Assembly: GCA_947594425.1 (NCBI GenBank)
Contig: CANQED010000011.1
Location: 1-64,000, forward strand
Length of the DNA stretch: 64,000 nt
Direction: 5' to 3'
Origin: an uncultured Ruminiclostridium sp.
GTDB lineage: Bacteria; Bacillota; Clostridia; Oscillospirales; Ruminococcaceae
The translations under genes and the position numbers were made by a program. The notes below the pieces were generated by a model. The model was not told the DNA's origin and made no database searches. It worked only from the letters and a program-made list of their open reading frames with translations. Shown one piece after another: positions 42,615 to 50,591 of this stretch (within the stretch, counting starts at the first letter, position 1; the number at the start of each line of letters is the position of its first letter).

Positions 42615-44939
42615 TTATGATGTTGGCTTTTTATTATATTGTTCTTTTATCCATATGTACACAGACTTAATAAATTCAAATTCTGCATTTGTAACACTAT
42701 AGGAAGGCATATTCAATTTGTTTTGTAAACTCTCCACCCGCTCTATCCACTTTGTACGTGCTACCTTGCCACCACTTAACTTCTCCTCTTCCGGACGAGT
42801 TAGCAAAGGTTCAAACAGATCGGTCCAATGGCTCCCTACAGTAACTACTTCCTTACATTCTTTGAGCGTTATACAATCCCATACAGAAATAGTATTCGTT
42901 CCATCGCCGGAAGCAATACTGTCATAGTTTCGTTCATCAGCAATACCCTTTGCCCTCTTATAAATAGGTTTAGGAAGCGCTTTAATCTCCCAGTTTTCTC
43001 CATACTTATCCACGAGGACTGCCTGGATTGTTTGTTTAACCCAAACCTCTATTTCTCGTAGATACTTCAAAGAATCCGCATTATAGGTTTTTGCTTCGTT
43101 TTCCCAATACTCATTTAATCCCTCTGGGTTAAAATCAGAACGCTCCTTAGCGATTTCACGTTGAAAAGCTCTCCAAAATCTTGTGTCAGCTCCGCCACCA
43201 AAATATCCTCTTAGATCTTTTCGTTCCTGTTGTGTAAGATTGTTAAGATGTTCATTCAATGGATCAAGATAAAATGCCACTTGATTTATTAATTCTTCAG
43301 TCTTTTGCGTTTTTGGGAAAATTTCCTTACGATCTACAAGAAGATTTACAATGTCGTTAATCACACGAATAACAGCCTGAATACCTCGGTTAATGGTTAA
43401 CATGCCGTCATTGCTGTCACCGCGTTCCCACTCTTTAATGGCAGCGTTTTTCACATACCTTAAACATGATTCTAAGAACGGATAAAGCAAATCGCAGGTG
43501 CCTTGGTTTGTCCCATCATCAAATGTACCGTCTCTAATAATACTGTTCTTCTTTCCAAATTGCGTCATGAAATTACATTTTTTCAACGCAGTTTGAATAG
43601 CTTCAACTGTAATACATTTAACAGAAGATTTTTCATCTTCGCCAATAACAACTCGCCCCATCAACGGAGAAGTTTCTTCTTCGCCAAACATCTGTGCAAT
43701 TTTAGAGCGTAGCGCTTGACGGCGCTCATTATAATCCAAAGAGTCCCAGAGCATATCCGCATTTAGTATAACACGAAGATTTTTGGGCACAGCCTTCTGG
43801 TTCTCATTAATGTCCATAAACAACTTTATTTGTTCCTGCCTATCCAAATCAACGAAGGCAACTACAGGAATACTATTAGTAGTTGCATACTCTGAATCAG
43901 AATATCCGTACAAACGATGCTGTCCATCTATAATGTACGCGGAACGATACCTCTTTGGTAAATGCAACACTCCAAGCCGCGAATGTGTCCCTTCTACCTT
44001 TGTTCCGGACATATCAAACTGTAAGCCTTTGCCGCCGGAATCTATGCTGATAATCAACGAATTTGGGAAATAGCCACCGTTATTTATAAACTTCCGCACA
44101 TCTGTAAGACGTTTCTTTTTTATCAATCGCTGATAGGTCGGCATCATGTTTTTATTTGCTTCGTTACGATGAAGCACATATCCGATTTTCAAAAGACGCT
44201 CCGGTTCAATTGAAAAAGAATAGTACTTGTGCCCTCCCATTTCGCCCTGTAGAGCAGAAATTTTATCATCCATATTTCGAATTTCTTGGTTTGCAAATAA
44301 ATTACCAAGAAGCTGATATCGAGCACAAGTGCCTAAATGCTTTACCAACTCGTAATAATAGTTGATCACTGCATCACTAAAATGGACAATATCCCATTCT
44401 CGCATTTTTGCTTGGTCTGCCGGAGAGATAATGAAATTGTGGGTAGCCCAAATAAACTTAACCTTAGCTTTTGGAAAACGCTTTTGGGCTTCCCGACGCA
44501 ACCCATCCATTTGACTGTGAAATGCCTCCAACGGCTTTTTAAAGACACCATCCTTTATGGTTTCAGCAGCCTTACACTCTACAATGATTACAGTTTCATC
44601 ATCTGCGGCAAAAACATCAATTTGCTGAGTGATATTTGGATTCTGATAGTCGTAAGACATCTCAAAATGTCGATCTTTGTTTAGCTGTGTGAAACCGAGT
44701 TTAGCAAACAAACACCATACTCGATCCTCAAAAATCTCATCAAATTTTTTATTTTTACGCACACCAACAAATTTGTTGTTTTTATAACTCTTAAATTCTT
44801 CCCAGCCCTCTTCAATGAGTTCCGGAAGCGCAACTCGGCGCTCCTTGGATGCTATGAACGTTTTGCTTCTTAGAGTGCGAGCCCTTGTAAGAGCTTCATC
44901 TGAAACAATGTATTCCCATTTTGTTTTTGTCTCACTCAT
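42615..44939 (-). CDS. DGQHR-domain protein with N-terminal PD-(D/E)XK nuclease region
   Basis: A 774-residue protein. Residues about 60-180 hold a restriction-endonuclease-like core: QIDVFAADDETVIIVECKAAE with Asp108, Glu121 and Lys123. The central domain has the signature IDGQHRLYGYSD (Asp338-Arg342) and LFMDINENQKAVPKNLR, typical of the DndB/DGQHR superfamily. The C-terminal 300 residues are helical and unassigned. It overlaps the end of the Dam gene by 8 bases with GGAGG inside it. No dndA-E or ssp genes are present, so a phosphorothioate role is unlikely; I expect it to be the restriction or regulatory partner of the methylase. Confidence 0.8.
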   Translation of the reverse strand: MSETKTKWEYIVSDEALTRARTLRSKTFIASKERRVALPELIEEGWEEFKSYKNNKFVGVRKNKKFDEIFEDRVWCLFAKLGFTQLNKDRHFEMSYDYQNPNITQQIDVFAADDETVIIVECKAAETIKDGVFKKPLEAFHSQMDGLRREAQKRFPKAKVKFIWATHNFIISPADQAKMREWDIVHFSDAVINYYYELVKHLGTCARYQLLGNLFANQEIRNMDDKISALQGEMGGHKYYSFSIEPERLLKIGYVLHRNEANKNMMPTYQRLIKKKRLTDVRKFINNGGYFPNSLIISIDSGGKGLQFDMSGTKVEGTHSRLGVLHLPKRYRSAYIIDGQHRLYGYSDSEYATTNSIPVVAFVDLDRQEQIKLFMDINENQKAVPKNLRVILNADMLWDSLDYNERRQALRSKIAQMFGEEETSPLMGRVVIGEDEKSSVKCITVEAIQTALKKCNFMTQFGKKNSIIRDGTFDDGTNQGTCDLLYPFLESCLRYVKNAAIKEWERGDSNDGMLTINRGIQAVIRVINDIVNLLVDRKEIFPKTQKTEELINQVAFYLDPLNEHLNNLTQQERKDLRGYFGGGADTRFWRAFQREIAKERSDFNPEGLNEYWENEAKTYNADSLKYLREIEVWVKQTIQAVLVDKYGENWEIKALPKPIYKRAKGIADERNYDSIASGDGTNTISVWDCITLKECKEVVTVGSHWTDLFEPLLTRPEEEKLSGGKVARTKWIERVESLQNKLNMPSYSVTNAEFEFIKSVYIWIKEQYNKKPTS

Positions 44940-45759
44940 GATTAACCTCCGGTATGTTTGTGAAAATATACTCTGGGATTGCTGTACGCAATGCATTCCT
45001 GCCACCAATAAGGCTATTGCGTCGGAGTTTCACTATTCTGTCGCCCTGAGTTAAAAATATTTCACAAATTGTTTTGTGCGCCGCATTAGTCAAAATATAG
45101 AAAGCTCCCCTTTTTTTTATGTATTCTATAAATCGCTTTAAACGTTGCTGATCGTCCAGCGAAAAAAGTTTTTGATTGTAAGCAATAAATCCATTATTGT
45201 TATGCGAAACAGTATAGGGTGGATCAAGAAAAACTAAATCGTTTTCTTTAATGCGGTACTTGTTGACTTCAAAGTCTCCTGTATCAATCCGAGTGTTTTG
45301 CAATTTCGAGCTGGCAATCCTAATTCGATCAAGATCATAAGCCCAATTTGTGCGAAAACCGTATGGGACATTGTATCGTCCATTTCTATTAACGCGATAT
45401 AGTCCATTGTATGATGTTTGATTTAAAAACAAGAATTTTGCGGCATTCTCAACTGTGTTTTCCCCGGTAATTTCTGTCCTAATTCTGTAATAATCATCTT
45501 CTGTATTGGGAATCTGCTTGAAGGATTCTATCAATCCTTCCGGGTTATCCCTCACTTGTATATATGTATTTATTAATTGTGAGTTGGCGTCAGAAAGATA
45601 TGACTTTTTGGTATGATCCATTGAAAAATAAATGGCACCACCACCCAAAAATGGCTCATGATAGTGTTCAATATGTAGATTTCCCACAATAGTAGGAATG
45701 TGTGGGACCAGCCATGTCTTTCCTCCAGCCCACCGTACAAAAGGCTCAATAGCAGGCAT
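44932..45759 (-). CDS. D12-class DNA adenine methyltransferase (Dam-like)
   Basis: A 275-residue N6-adenine methylase of the MT-A70-unrelated D12/Dam class. FVRWAGGKTWL (about 7-17) is the SAM-binding motif with the GGK core, EPFLGGGAIYF is motif I and LDPPY (Asp179-Tyr182) is the catalytic motif IV. The class often recognises GATC, but the target cannot be read here. It is preceded by a small XRE-type regulator and followed with overlap by the DGQHR protein, as expected for a restriction-modification-like set. RBS GGAG. Confidence 0.92.
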   Translation of the reverse strand: MPAIEPFVRWAGGKTWLVPHIPTIVGNLHIEHYHEPFLGGGAIYFSMDHTKKSYLSDANSQLINTYIQVRDNPEGLIESFKQIPNTEDDYYRIRTEITGENTVENAAKFLFLNQTSYNGLYRVNRNGRYNVPYGFRTNWAYDLDRIRIASSKLQNTRIDTGDFEVNKYRIKENDLVFLDPPYTVSHNNNGFIAYNQKLFSLDDQQRLKRFIEYIKKRGAFYILTNAAHKTICEIFLTQGDRIVKLRRNSLIGGRNALRTAIPEYIFTNIPEVNHE

Positions 45760-45765
45760 CGTTTG

Positions 45766-45996
45766 TTACTCCGTTCCAATATTATCGCTTTTAGAAACAT
45801 AAATGTCGTTATAAGGGGGTTGCGCATTTAACGTAACGCAAAAATCATTAATAAGTTTTAATTTACATAATTTTAGGACTGCTTTTTCGTTTTCCCATCT
45901 ATTGAGAGATAAAAATGAAACTCCAAGATTAATTACAAATTTGCTCTGATTGTGCAAACTTTTTCTTCGAATTGCTTTGATTAAACAGCTAAACAT
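45766..45996 (-). CDS. XRE-type helix-turn-helix regulator (controller-like)
   Basis: A 76-residue protein with an HTH of the XRE/Cro type: NQSKFVINLGVSFLSLNRWE (about 20-39), where the second helix pattern GVS..SLNRWE is typical, followed by KAVLKLCKLKLINDFC. It ends 6 bases before the methylase start. Its position suggests control of methylase and nuclease levels, like C-proteins of type II systems. The start at 45996 is the ATG following AAGGAG with a long 13-base gap; a TTG nearer the AAGGAG is possible. Confidence 0.65.
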   Translation of the reverse strand: MFSCLIKAIRRKSLHNQSKFVINLGVSFLSLNRWENEKAVLKLCKLKLINDFCVTLNAQPPYNDIYVSKSDNIGTE

Positions 45997-46032
45997 AAAA
46001 AAGAGTACACTCCTTTGCAATCATTTAATATT

Positions 46033-46061
46033 ATTATAGCAAATACATTGCAAAAAAGCAA
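46033..46061 (-). promoter_or_regulatory. Promoter of the HTH-Dam-DGQHR operon with operator-like repeat
   Basis: Minus strand TTGCTT, 17-base spacer, TATAAT. The inverted repeat ATTGC-AAAAAA-GCAAT at 46047-46062 overlaps the -35 box, a suitable site for the encoded HTH protein. Confidence 0.55.
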
Positions 46062-46140
46062 TATAATGTTTTAAAAAATCGAAAAATGGTGTGTAGCGTT
46101 ACAATAGATGTGAGACCGAAAGATAAAATATACAAGGAAA

Positions 46141-46206
46141 AAGTGATCGATTTCTGTTAGAATAAAAATAACAAAACAATACTCAACAGAAAGGAATCGA
46201 TCACTT
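46141..46206 (+). promoter_or_regulatory. Hairpin sequestering the transposase ribosome site
   Basis: AAGTGATCGATT pairs with AATCGATCACTT over 12 bp, and TCTGTT pairs with AACAGA, leaving the AAGG of the ribosome site as a bulge. The stem ends one base before the ATG. Such 5' hairpins in insertion sequences block translation when the gene is read from outside promoters. Confidence 0.65.
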
Positions 46207-46207
46207 T

Positions 46208-47173
46208 ATGACAAGTATAGCACAGAATAATAGAAAATGCAAGAGGTATTTGCCGCATGAAACAATCACACGGATCCACGCAGTGGAGGCATACCGTCAG
46301 ACAGGCGATATAGAGTATGTCTGCTGTAAATATCACATTTCTAAGGCTTCACTGATGCGCTGGAACAAGCAATATGACGGAACAAAAGAGTCTTTGGTGT
46401 CAAAATCCCACCGCCCGCTTTCTCCGCACCCAAACGCGCATACGGAGCAGGAACTTAAGTGGATAAAGGATTATCACCGAAGAAATCCCAACATCTCAAT
46501 ATGCGAGCTTTATGGAAAGCTACGCGAGGACAAAGCGTATTCACGCCACCCCGGCTCACTTTACCGCGTGTTTGTACGGCTTGGATTTAGGAAGAAAGCA
46601 GCTTCAACAAAGAAAAAGAGCCGTCATATGGGGAAATACGACACACCGACTTCGCTCGGGGAAAAATGGCAAATGGACGTAAAATATGTGCCAAACGCAT
46701 GTTATTCCGGCGTTGACGGAGAGAAATTCTATCAATATACGATGATAGAGGAAGCCTCTCGAAAGCGATTTATTTATCCTTACAAAGAGCAAAGCGGCTA
46801 TTCAACGGTGGATTTTGTAAAACGGGCGATAACGTTTTTCGGATACGCAGCAAATGTTATTCAGACCGATAACGGTGCGGAATTTACAAATTTCAAAAAA
46901 ACTAAAAGAGTACATATTTTCGATAAATTCTGTAACGAATACGGGATAGTGCACAAGCTGATACGTCCGAGAACTCCGTGGCACAACGGTAAAGTAGAAC
47001 GCAGTCACAGAAACGACCAAGAGAGGTTTTACAATTACTTAAAATTTTATTCTTACGAGGATCTTAAGATACAGATGAAGCGGTATTTACGGCGAGCAAA
47101 CGATATACCGATGGCTGTTCTGGAATGGAAATCGCCACAGCAGCGACACAGGGAGCTGTACACCCGCGGCTGA
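46208..47173 (+). mobile_element. IS481-like DDE transposase
   Basis: A 321-residue transposase with an N-terminal helix-turn-helix (YCCKYHISKASLMRWNKQY, about 38-56) and an integrase catalytic core. The DDE triad is Asp157 in QMDVKYV, Asp221 in QTDNGAEF and Glu264 in KVERSHRND. Size fits IS481 or a related single-ORF member of the IS3 superfamily. The left end may begin near 46155 (TGTTAGAATAAAAATAAC); no matching right inverted repeat is seen, because the element runs straight into the GH2 remnant at about 47174. The element is thus truncated or its right end is unrecognised. Confidence 0.85.
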
Positions 47174-47517
47174 CAGCCGCCGACTGCGACAAGCTGTACG
47201 GGGACGATTATTCGGTCGAGGGAAAGCGCGTGTGCGGCATAGGAAATAACGTCGTGCTGGAATACGGCGGCATGGACTTTAAGCAGGGCGCGGATAAGCT
47301 TACTATAACGGGGCGTACCCCGCTCGATCAAAACACGATACAACTGCGCACGACAGGCGCTGACGGCGCACAAAAGACGCAGATACTCGAGTTTCCGCAC
47401 AGCGACGAGTACACTTCGATAACCTTTGACATAGAAAAGCTAAGCGGGGTAAACGATATAAGCTTTGTATTCTTGCCCGGGGCTAACTTCGATATGGAGA
47501 GCTTTAAATTTGAATAA
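47174..47517 (+). pseudogene. 3' remnant of a second GH2 gene
   Basis: About 114 codons match the C-terminus of the intact GH2 protein (AADCDKLYGDDYSVEGKRV to NFDMESFKFE) with only a few amino-acid changes. The coding part before the IS junction is missing. The mostly synonymous differences imply that this was once a functional paralogue or a diverged duplicate. Confidence 0.88.
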
Positions 47518-47560
47518 ATTAACGCCGGTTTTGATGAGAGGTCAAGACCGGCGGGATTTT
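47176..47560 (+). repeat. Right copy of the GH2 3'-end direct repeat
   Basis: Counterpart of 36352-36724, including the terminator hairpin at 47523. Recombination between the two copies would delete the whole 10.8-kb island and leave one intact GH2 gene. Confidence 0.9.
47523..47560 (+). terminator. Terminator after the GH2 remnant
   Basis: Same CGCCGG-stem hairpin as after the intact gene, followed by GGATTTTATA. Confidence 0.75.
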
Positions 47561-47589
47561 ATATAAACAAAAAAGCCGTCACGGACTTC

Positions 47590-47636
47590 GTCCGCATCAA
47601 GGGGTCCCCACAAAGCCCGCTTTGTGGGGCAAGAGG
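47590..47636. repeat. Spacer repeat with a CCCCACAAAG hairpin, copy A
   Basis: GTCCGCATCAAGGGGTCCC followed by the palindrome CCCCACAAAG-CCCG-CTTTGTGGGG. A near-identical copy lies at 47776. A related GTCACGGAC-GTAGTCCG hairpin follows the intact GH2 gene at 36769. The spacer 47518-47906 holds only these repeats and no gene. Confidence 0.7.
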
Positions 47637-47775
47637 GATTACTGCCGCCTGCGGCGGACAGTTTACGCTCATTTCTCAAATTGCTCTTGTTGCAATTCGA
47701 GAAATAAGCTACACAAGGGAGTGAGAGGTGACTTTTCCCAAAATGCAAAAGAAAAGTCGCCGCGAACGATACGTA

Positions 47776-47825
47776 GTCCGCATTAAGGGGTCCCCCACAA
47801 AGCCCGCTTTGTGGGGCATAAGGAG
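47776..47825. repeat. Spacer repeat with a CCCCACAAAG hairpin, copy B
   Basis: Second copy of the repeat at 47590, same orientation, with one extra C and one substitution. Confidence 0.7.
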
Positions 47826-47867
47826 GAGCAAGGGAGCGGGCGGATGGCGCTTTTTGTTGCCAAGGGC

Positions 47868-47902
47868 AATAAAAAGCGTCGGAGCAAAGCGGACTTTGCT
47901 CC
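47868..47902 (-). terminator. tRNA-Leu terminator
   Basis: Minus strand GGAGCAAAG-TCCG-CTTTGCTCC, followed after GACGC by five T residues, 4 bases beyond the tRNA CCA end. Confidence 0.7.
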
Positions 47903-47906
47903 GGCG

Positions 47907-47993
47907 TGGTGCGGGGAAAGGGACTTGAACCCTCACGCCAATACTGACACAAGCACCTCAAGCTTGCCTGTCTGCCTATTCCAGCATCCCCGC
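47907..47993 (-). tRNA. tRNA-Leu, anticodon GAG
   Basis: The 87-nt minus-strand sequence folds as a class II tRNA: acceptor GCGGGGA with TCCCCGC, D-arm, anticodon stem CAAGC/GCTTG with loop TTGAGGT (anticodon GAG), a long variable arm, T-arm GAGGG-TTCAAGT-CCCTT and an encoded CCA. It reads CUC and CUU. Confidence 0.95.
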
Positions 47994-48007
47994 AAATTGC
48001 ATTATTT

Positions 48008-48036
48008 ATTATAGCAGAACGGTTTTGATTTGTCAA
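48008..48036 (-). promoter_or_regulatory. tRNA-Leu promoter
   Basis: Minus strand TTGACA, 17-base spacer, TATAAT; transcription would begin about 8 bases before the tRNA. Confidence 0.85.
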
Positions 48037-48136
48037 TAGTTTTTTTCAATTTAGGCGGGGGAAAATTTTTAAGCGGCGAGGGTGAGTGTTCCCGCACCGC
48101 CCTGTCGTATTTTGTCGAATAGCGTCGAGGGGGCAA

Positions 48137-49045
48137 CTAAGTGCGGCTTTTTACTTCTACGTCGAAAAATGTCGAAAGTATCTCCTCGGGGGACTGTCCG
48201 CGCGCGCCGAGCTGCATTGCGGCGGCGGTGCTCATGCCTATGCTGCCGCCGTCGCCCTTTGTCGTAAATGAGAACAGGCGGTCGAAATAAGTTAGCTCAA
48301 AGCAGACCGAGCGTATGCCGAATATCGAGCAAAACTCCCAGCCCGACATATTTATCTTTCCGACGACGAGCGACAGGACGTTGCCGTCGGGGTCGGTCTT
48401 GATGTCGGTTATCCAATTTGAGGGGTCGGCAGAGAGCACGGCGGTCTTAAATCTCGCGAGGAATATCCCCGAAAAGCCGTCGGCGGAGAGCTGACACCCG
48501 CCGTCATAGCGCGGCTCGCTGCGGTCGGTGAGACAGTACAGCTTTTTAAGCCACGGCATATCAAGCCCGCAGCCGGCGGGGGCGATAAGCGCGCCCGAAG
48601 ATATGCGGCATACGGGCAAAAATACCCGCTGCCCGTTATAGGATATATCAAGCGACATAGCGTATCTCGCGGCGGCGCGCGCCGTTTTCTCAAAGCTGTC
48701 GTAAGAAAAGCCGTAATACTCCCGCGCCTCGTCGGGGGTCATATACTCGACCGAGGGGAACACGTCGCGATTTAGCTCACCCTTTTGGTCAAGATAGATA
48801 AGAGAGGAGTACAGCGCCGCCGCCACGGCGCTAATTCCGCTGTCGTTTATTTCGGCGGAGGAGGAATAGTTTTTCAGCTGGGCGAGAATACAGCCCGTCA
48901 GATAATCCTCGGCGGGGTAGGAATTTTCCCCCACGATAAAGGTATCGGGAGGCACGGCGGGCTTTGGCAAAAGCAGCGGGATAAACGCAATAACAGCCGC
49001 GGCTGTCAATACCACAGCGGAAATAATCACAACTTTAACGGACAT
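48137..49045 (-). CDS. SpoIID-like protein lacking the usual catalytic glutamate
   Basis: A 302-residue membrane-anchored protein (helix about 5-25) with the SpoIID/LytB layout: a PAEDYLTGCILAQL segment corresponding to the EYLKGVVAAEM motif, and a C-terminal GGSIGMSTAAAMQLGARGQS and EEILSTFF that match the family's end. In SpoIID the glutamate of that first motif cleaves glycan strands during engulfment; here the position is Gln56, and the HGVGMSQ motif is GGSIGMST. It may be a non-catalytic peptidoglycan-binding relative. The start at 49045 follows AAGGAG. Confidence 0.75.
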   Translation of the reverse strand: MSVKVVIISAVVLTAAAVIAFIPLLLPKPAVPPDTFIVGENSYPAEDYLTGCILAQLKNYSSSAEINDSGISAVAAALYSSLIYLDQKGELNRDVFPSVEYMTPDEAREYYGFSYDSFEKTARAAARYAMSLDISYNGQRVFLPVCRISSGALIAPAGCGLDMPWLKKLYCLTDRSEPRYDGGCQLSADGFSGIFLARFKTAVLSADPSNWITDIKTDPDGNVLSLVVGKINMSGWEFCSIFGIRSVCFELTYFDRLFSFTTKGDGGSIGMSTAAAMQLGARGQSPEEILSTFFDVEVKSRT

Positions 49046-49069
49046 AACATTTCTCCTTATCGGGTAAAG

Positions 49070-49098
49070 TTGACAATAGGGAAAATAAGTGATATAAT
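49070..49098 (+). promoter_or_regulatory. Citrate synthase promoter
   Basis: TTGACA, 17-base spacer, TATAAT; the leader to the ATG is about 105 bases. Confidence 0.8.
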
Positions 49099-49211
49099 TA
49101 ACAGTGTATATTCGTTTTGCAATAACGCGGACAAAGACAATATATAATATTCGCGGCAAAACGGCAATAGAACGGTGTAGAGCAAACTATCCTTAAAGGG
49201 GGATCTGAAAA

Positions 49212-50570
49212 ATGAACGATAAAGAAGAACGCCTCGAAAGATTAAAGGCTCTGTGCGTGGAGTACGCGCAAAATACCGTCATACCTCCCGCGCTGTACGA
49301 CAAGTACGCGGTAAAGCGGGGTCTGCGCAACTCCGACGGCAGCGGCGTTGTGGCGGGGCTTACGCATATATGCTGCGTACACGGCTATGTCATGAACGAG
49401 GGCGAAAAGTGCCCTACGCCCGGACAGCTTATCTACAGGGGCTATGATATAAACGATCTGGTAAAAGGAAAGACCGAGGACGACCGCTACGGCTTTGAAG
49501 AGACGGCGTTTTTGCTGCTGTTCGGCACTTTGCCGAATAAAGAACAGCTGGAAAATTTTAAGTCGCTGGTGACACATTATCGCGCGCTTCCGCCATATTT
49601 CGCGGAGGATGTGATAATGCGCTGTCCCTCGCCGAATATAATGAATAAAATGGCGCAGTCGGTGTTAGCACTTTATACCTTTGACAAAGCGCCCGAGGAC
49701 AAATCTCTCGAGAGCGAGATGTTAAAGGCGGTATCGGTGATAGCAAGGCTGCCCGCGATAATGGTGACCGCCTATCAGGTTATGCGCCGCTATGTAAATA
49801 ACGAGAGCATGGTCATGCACCCGATAAATCTCGATGAGAGCTTAGCGGAGAGCATACTTTCCACCCTGAGGATAGACCGCGAATATACTAAAGAAGAGGC
49901 AAAGCTGCTCGACCTGTGCCTTATGCTGCACGCCGAGCACGGCGGCGGCAACAACTCCACCTTTACCTGTCGGTGCGTTTCGTCCTCGGGGACGGACGCA
50001 TACTCGGCGTACGCGGCGGCTATATCCTCGCTTAAAGGTCCTCGCCACGGCGGAGCTAATATTAAGGTGATGGAGATGCTGTCCTGCATAGAGCAAAATG
50101 TCAAGAACTGGGAGGACGACGGCGAGGTCGCCGACTTTCTCAATAAGATACTCGCTAAAGAGGCCAACGACCACAGCGGGCTTATCTACGGAATGGGTCA
50201 CGCGGTATACACGCTCTCCGACCCGAGAGCGGTGATACTTAAGCAGGCGGGTATGAAGCTCGCGGCGGGCACCGAGCTCGAGCCCGAGTTTAAGCTGCTC
50301 GACAAGATAGAAAAGCTTACCCCCGAGCTCTTCGCGGGAGCGAGAGGAAATATAAAGACGATGTGCGCTAACGTCGATATGTACTCGGGACTTGTGTACA
50401 AGCTGCTCGGGATACCGACCGAGATGTACACCGCGCTGTTTGCCTGCGCGAGAATGCCCGGCTGGTGCGCCCACCGCATGGAAGAATTGCAGAGCGGAAA
50501 GCGTATAATGCGCCCCGCGTACAAGACCCTGTCTAAAAATAAGCAATACATACCTCTGTCACAGAGATAA
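49212..50570 (+). CDS. gltA: Citrate synthase
   Basis: A 452-residue citrate synthase of the longer Clostridial type. It condenses oxaloacetate and acetyl-CoA. Key motifs: LHAEHGGGNNSTFTCR (first catalytic His near 237), GPRHGGANIKVMEML (second His near 281) and IYGMGHAVYTLSDPRA with His and Arg near 330-340. With no TCA neighbours it probably supports glutamate synthesis. It has its own promoter; the next gene starts 21 bases later. Confidence 0.95.
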   Translation: MNDKEERLERLKALCVEYAQNTVIPPALYDKYAVKRGLRNSDGSGVVAGLTHICCVHGYVMNEGEKCPTPGQLIYRGYDINDLVKGKTEDDRYGFEETAFLLLFGTLPNKEQLENFKSLVTHYRALPPYFAEDVIMRCPSPNIMNKMAQSVLALYTFDKAPEDKSLESEMLKAVSVIARLPAIMVTAYQVMRRYVNNESMVMHPINLDESLAESILSTLRIDREYTKEEAKLLDLCLMLHAEHGGGNNSTFTCRCVSSSGTDAYSAYAAAISSLKGPRHGGANIKVMEMLSCIEQNVKNWEDDGEVADFLNKILAKEANDHSGLIYGMGHAVYTLSDPRAVILKQAGMKLAAGTELEPEFKLLDKIEKLTPELFAGARGNIKTMCANVDMYSGLVYKLLGIPTEMYTALFACARMPGWCAHRMEELQSGKRIMRPAYKTLSKNKQYIPLSQR

Positions 50571-50591
50571 ACGAAAGAACGGTAGATATTT

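Noticed and set aside
42615-44939. Phosphorothioation (Dnd) system
   Set aside because: A DGQHR domain is present, but no cysteine desulfurase, DndC, DndD or DndE gene lies in the window, and a Dam methylase is the partner.
47125-47517. Open frame beginning inside the transposase and running through the GH2 remnant
   Set aside because: The first part is a shadow of the transposase frame. Only the part after about 47174 is GH2-derived, so it is a fusion by chance.
37501-47560. CRISPR array
   Set aside because: No regularly spaced short repeats occur in the island or elsewhere. The only repeats are two isolated copies at 47.6-47.8 kb and the GH2 ends.
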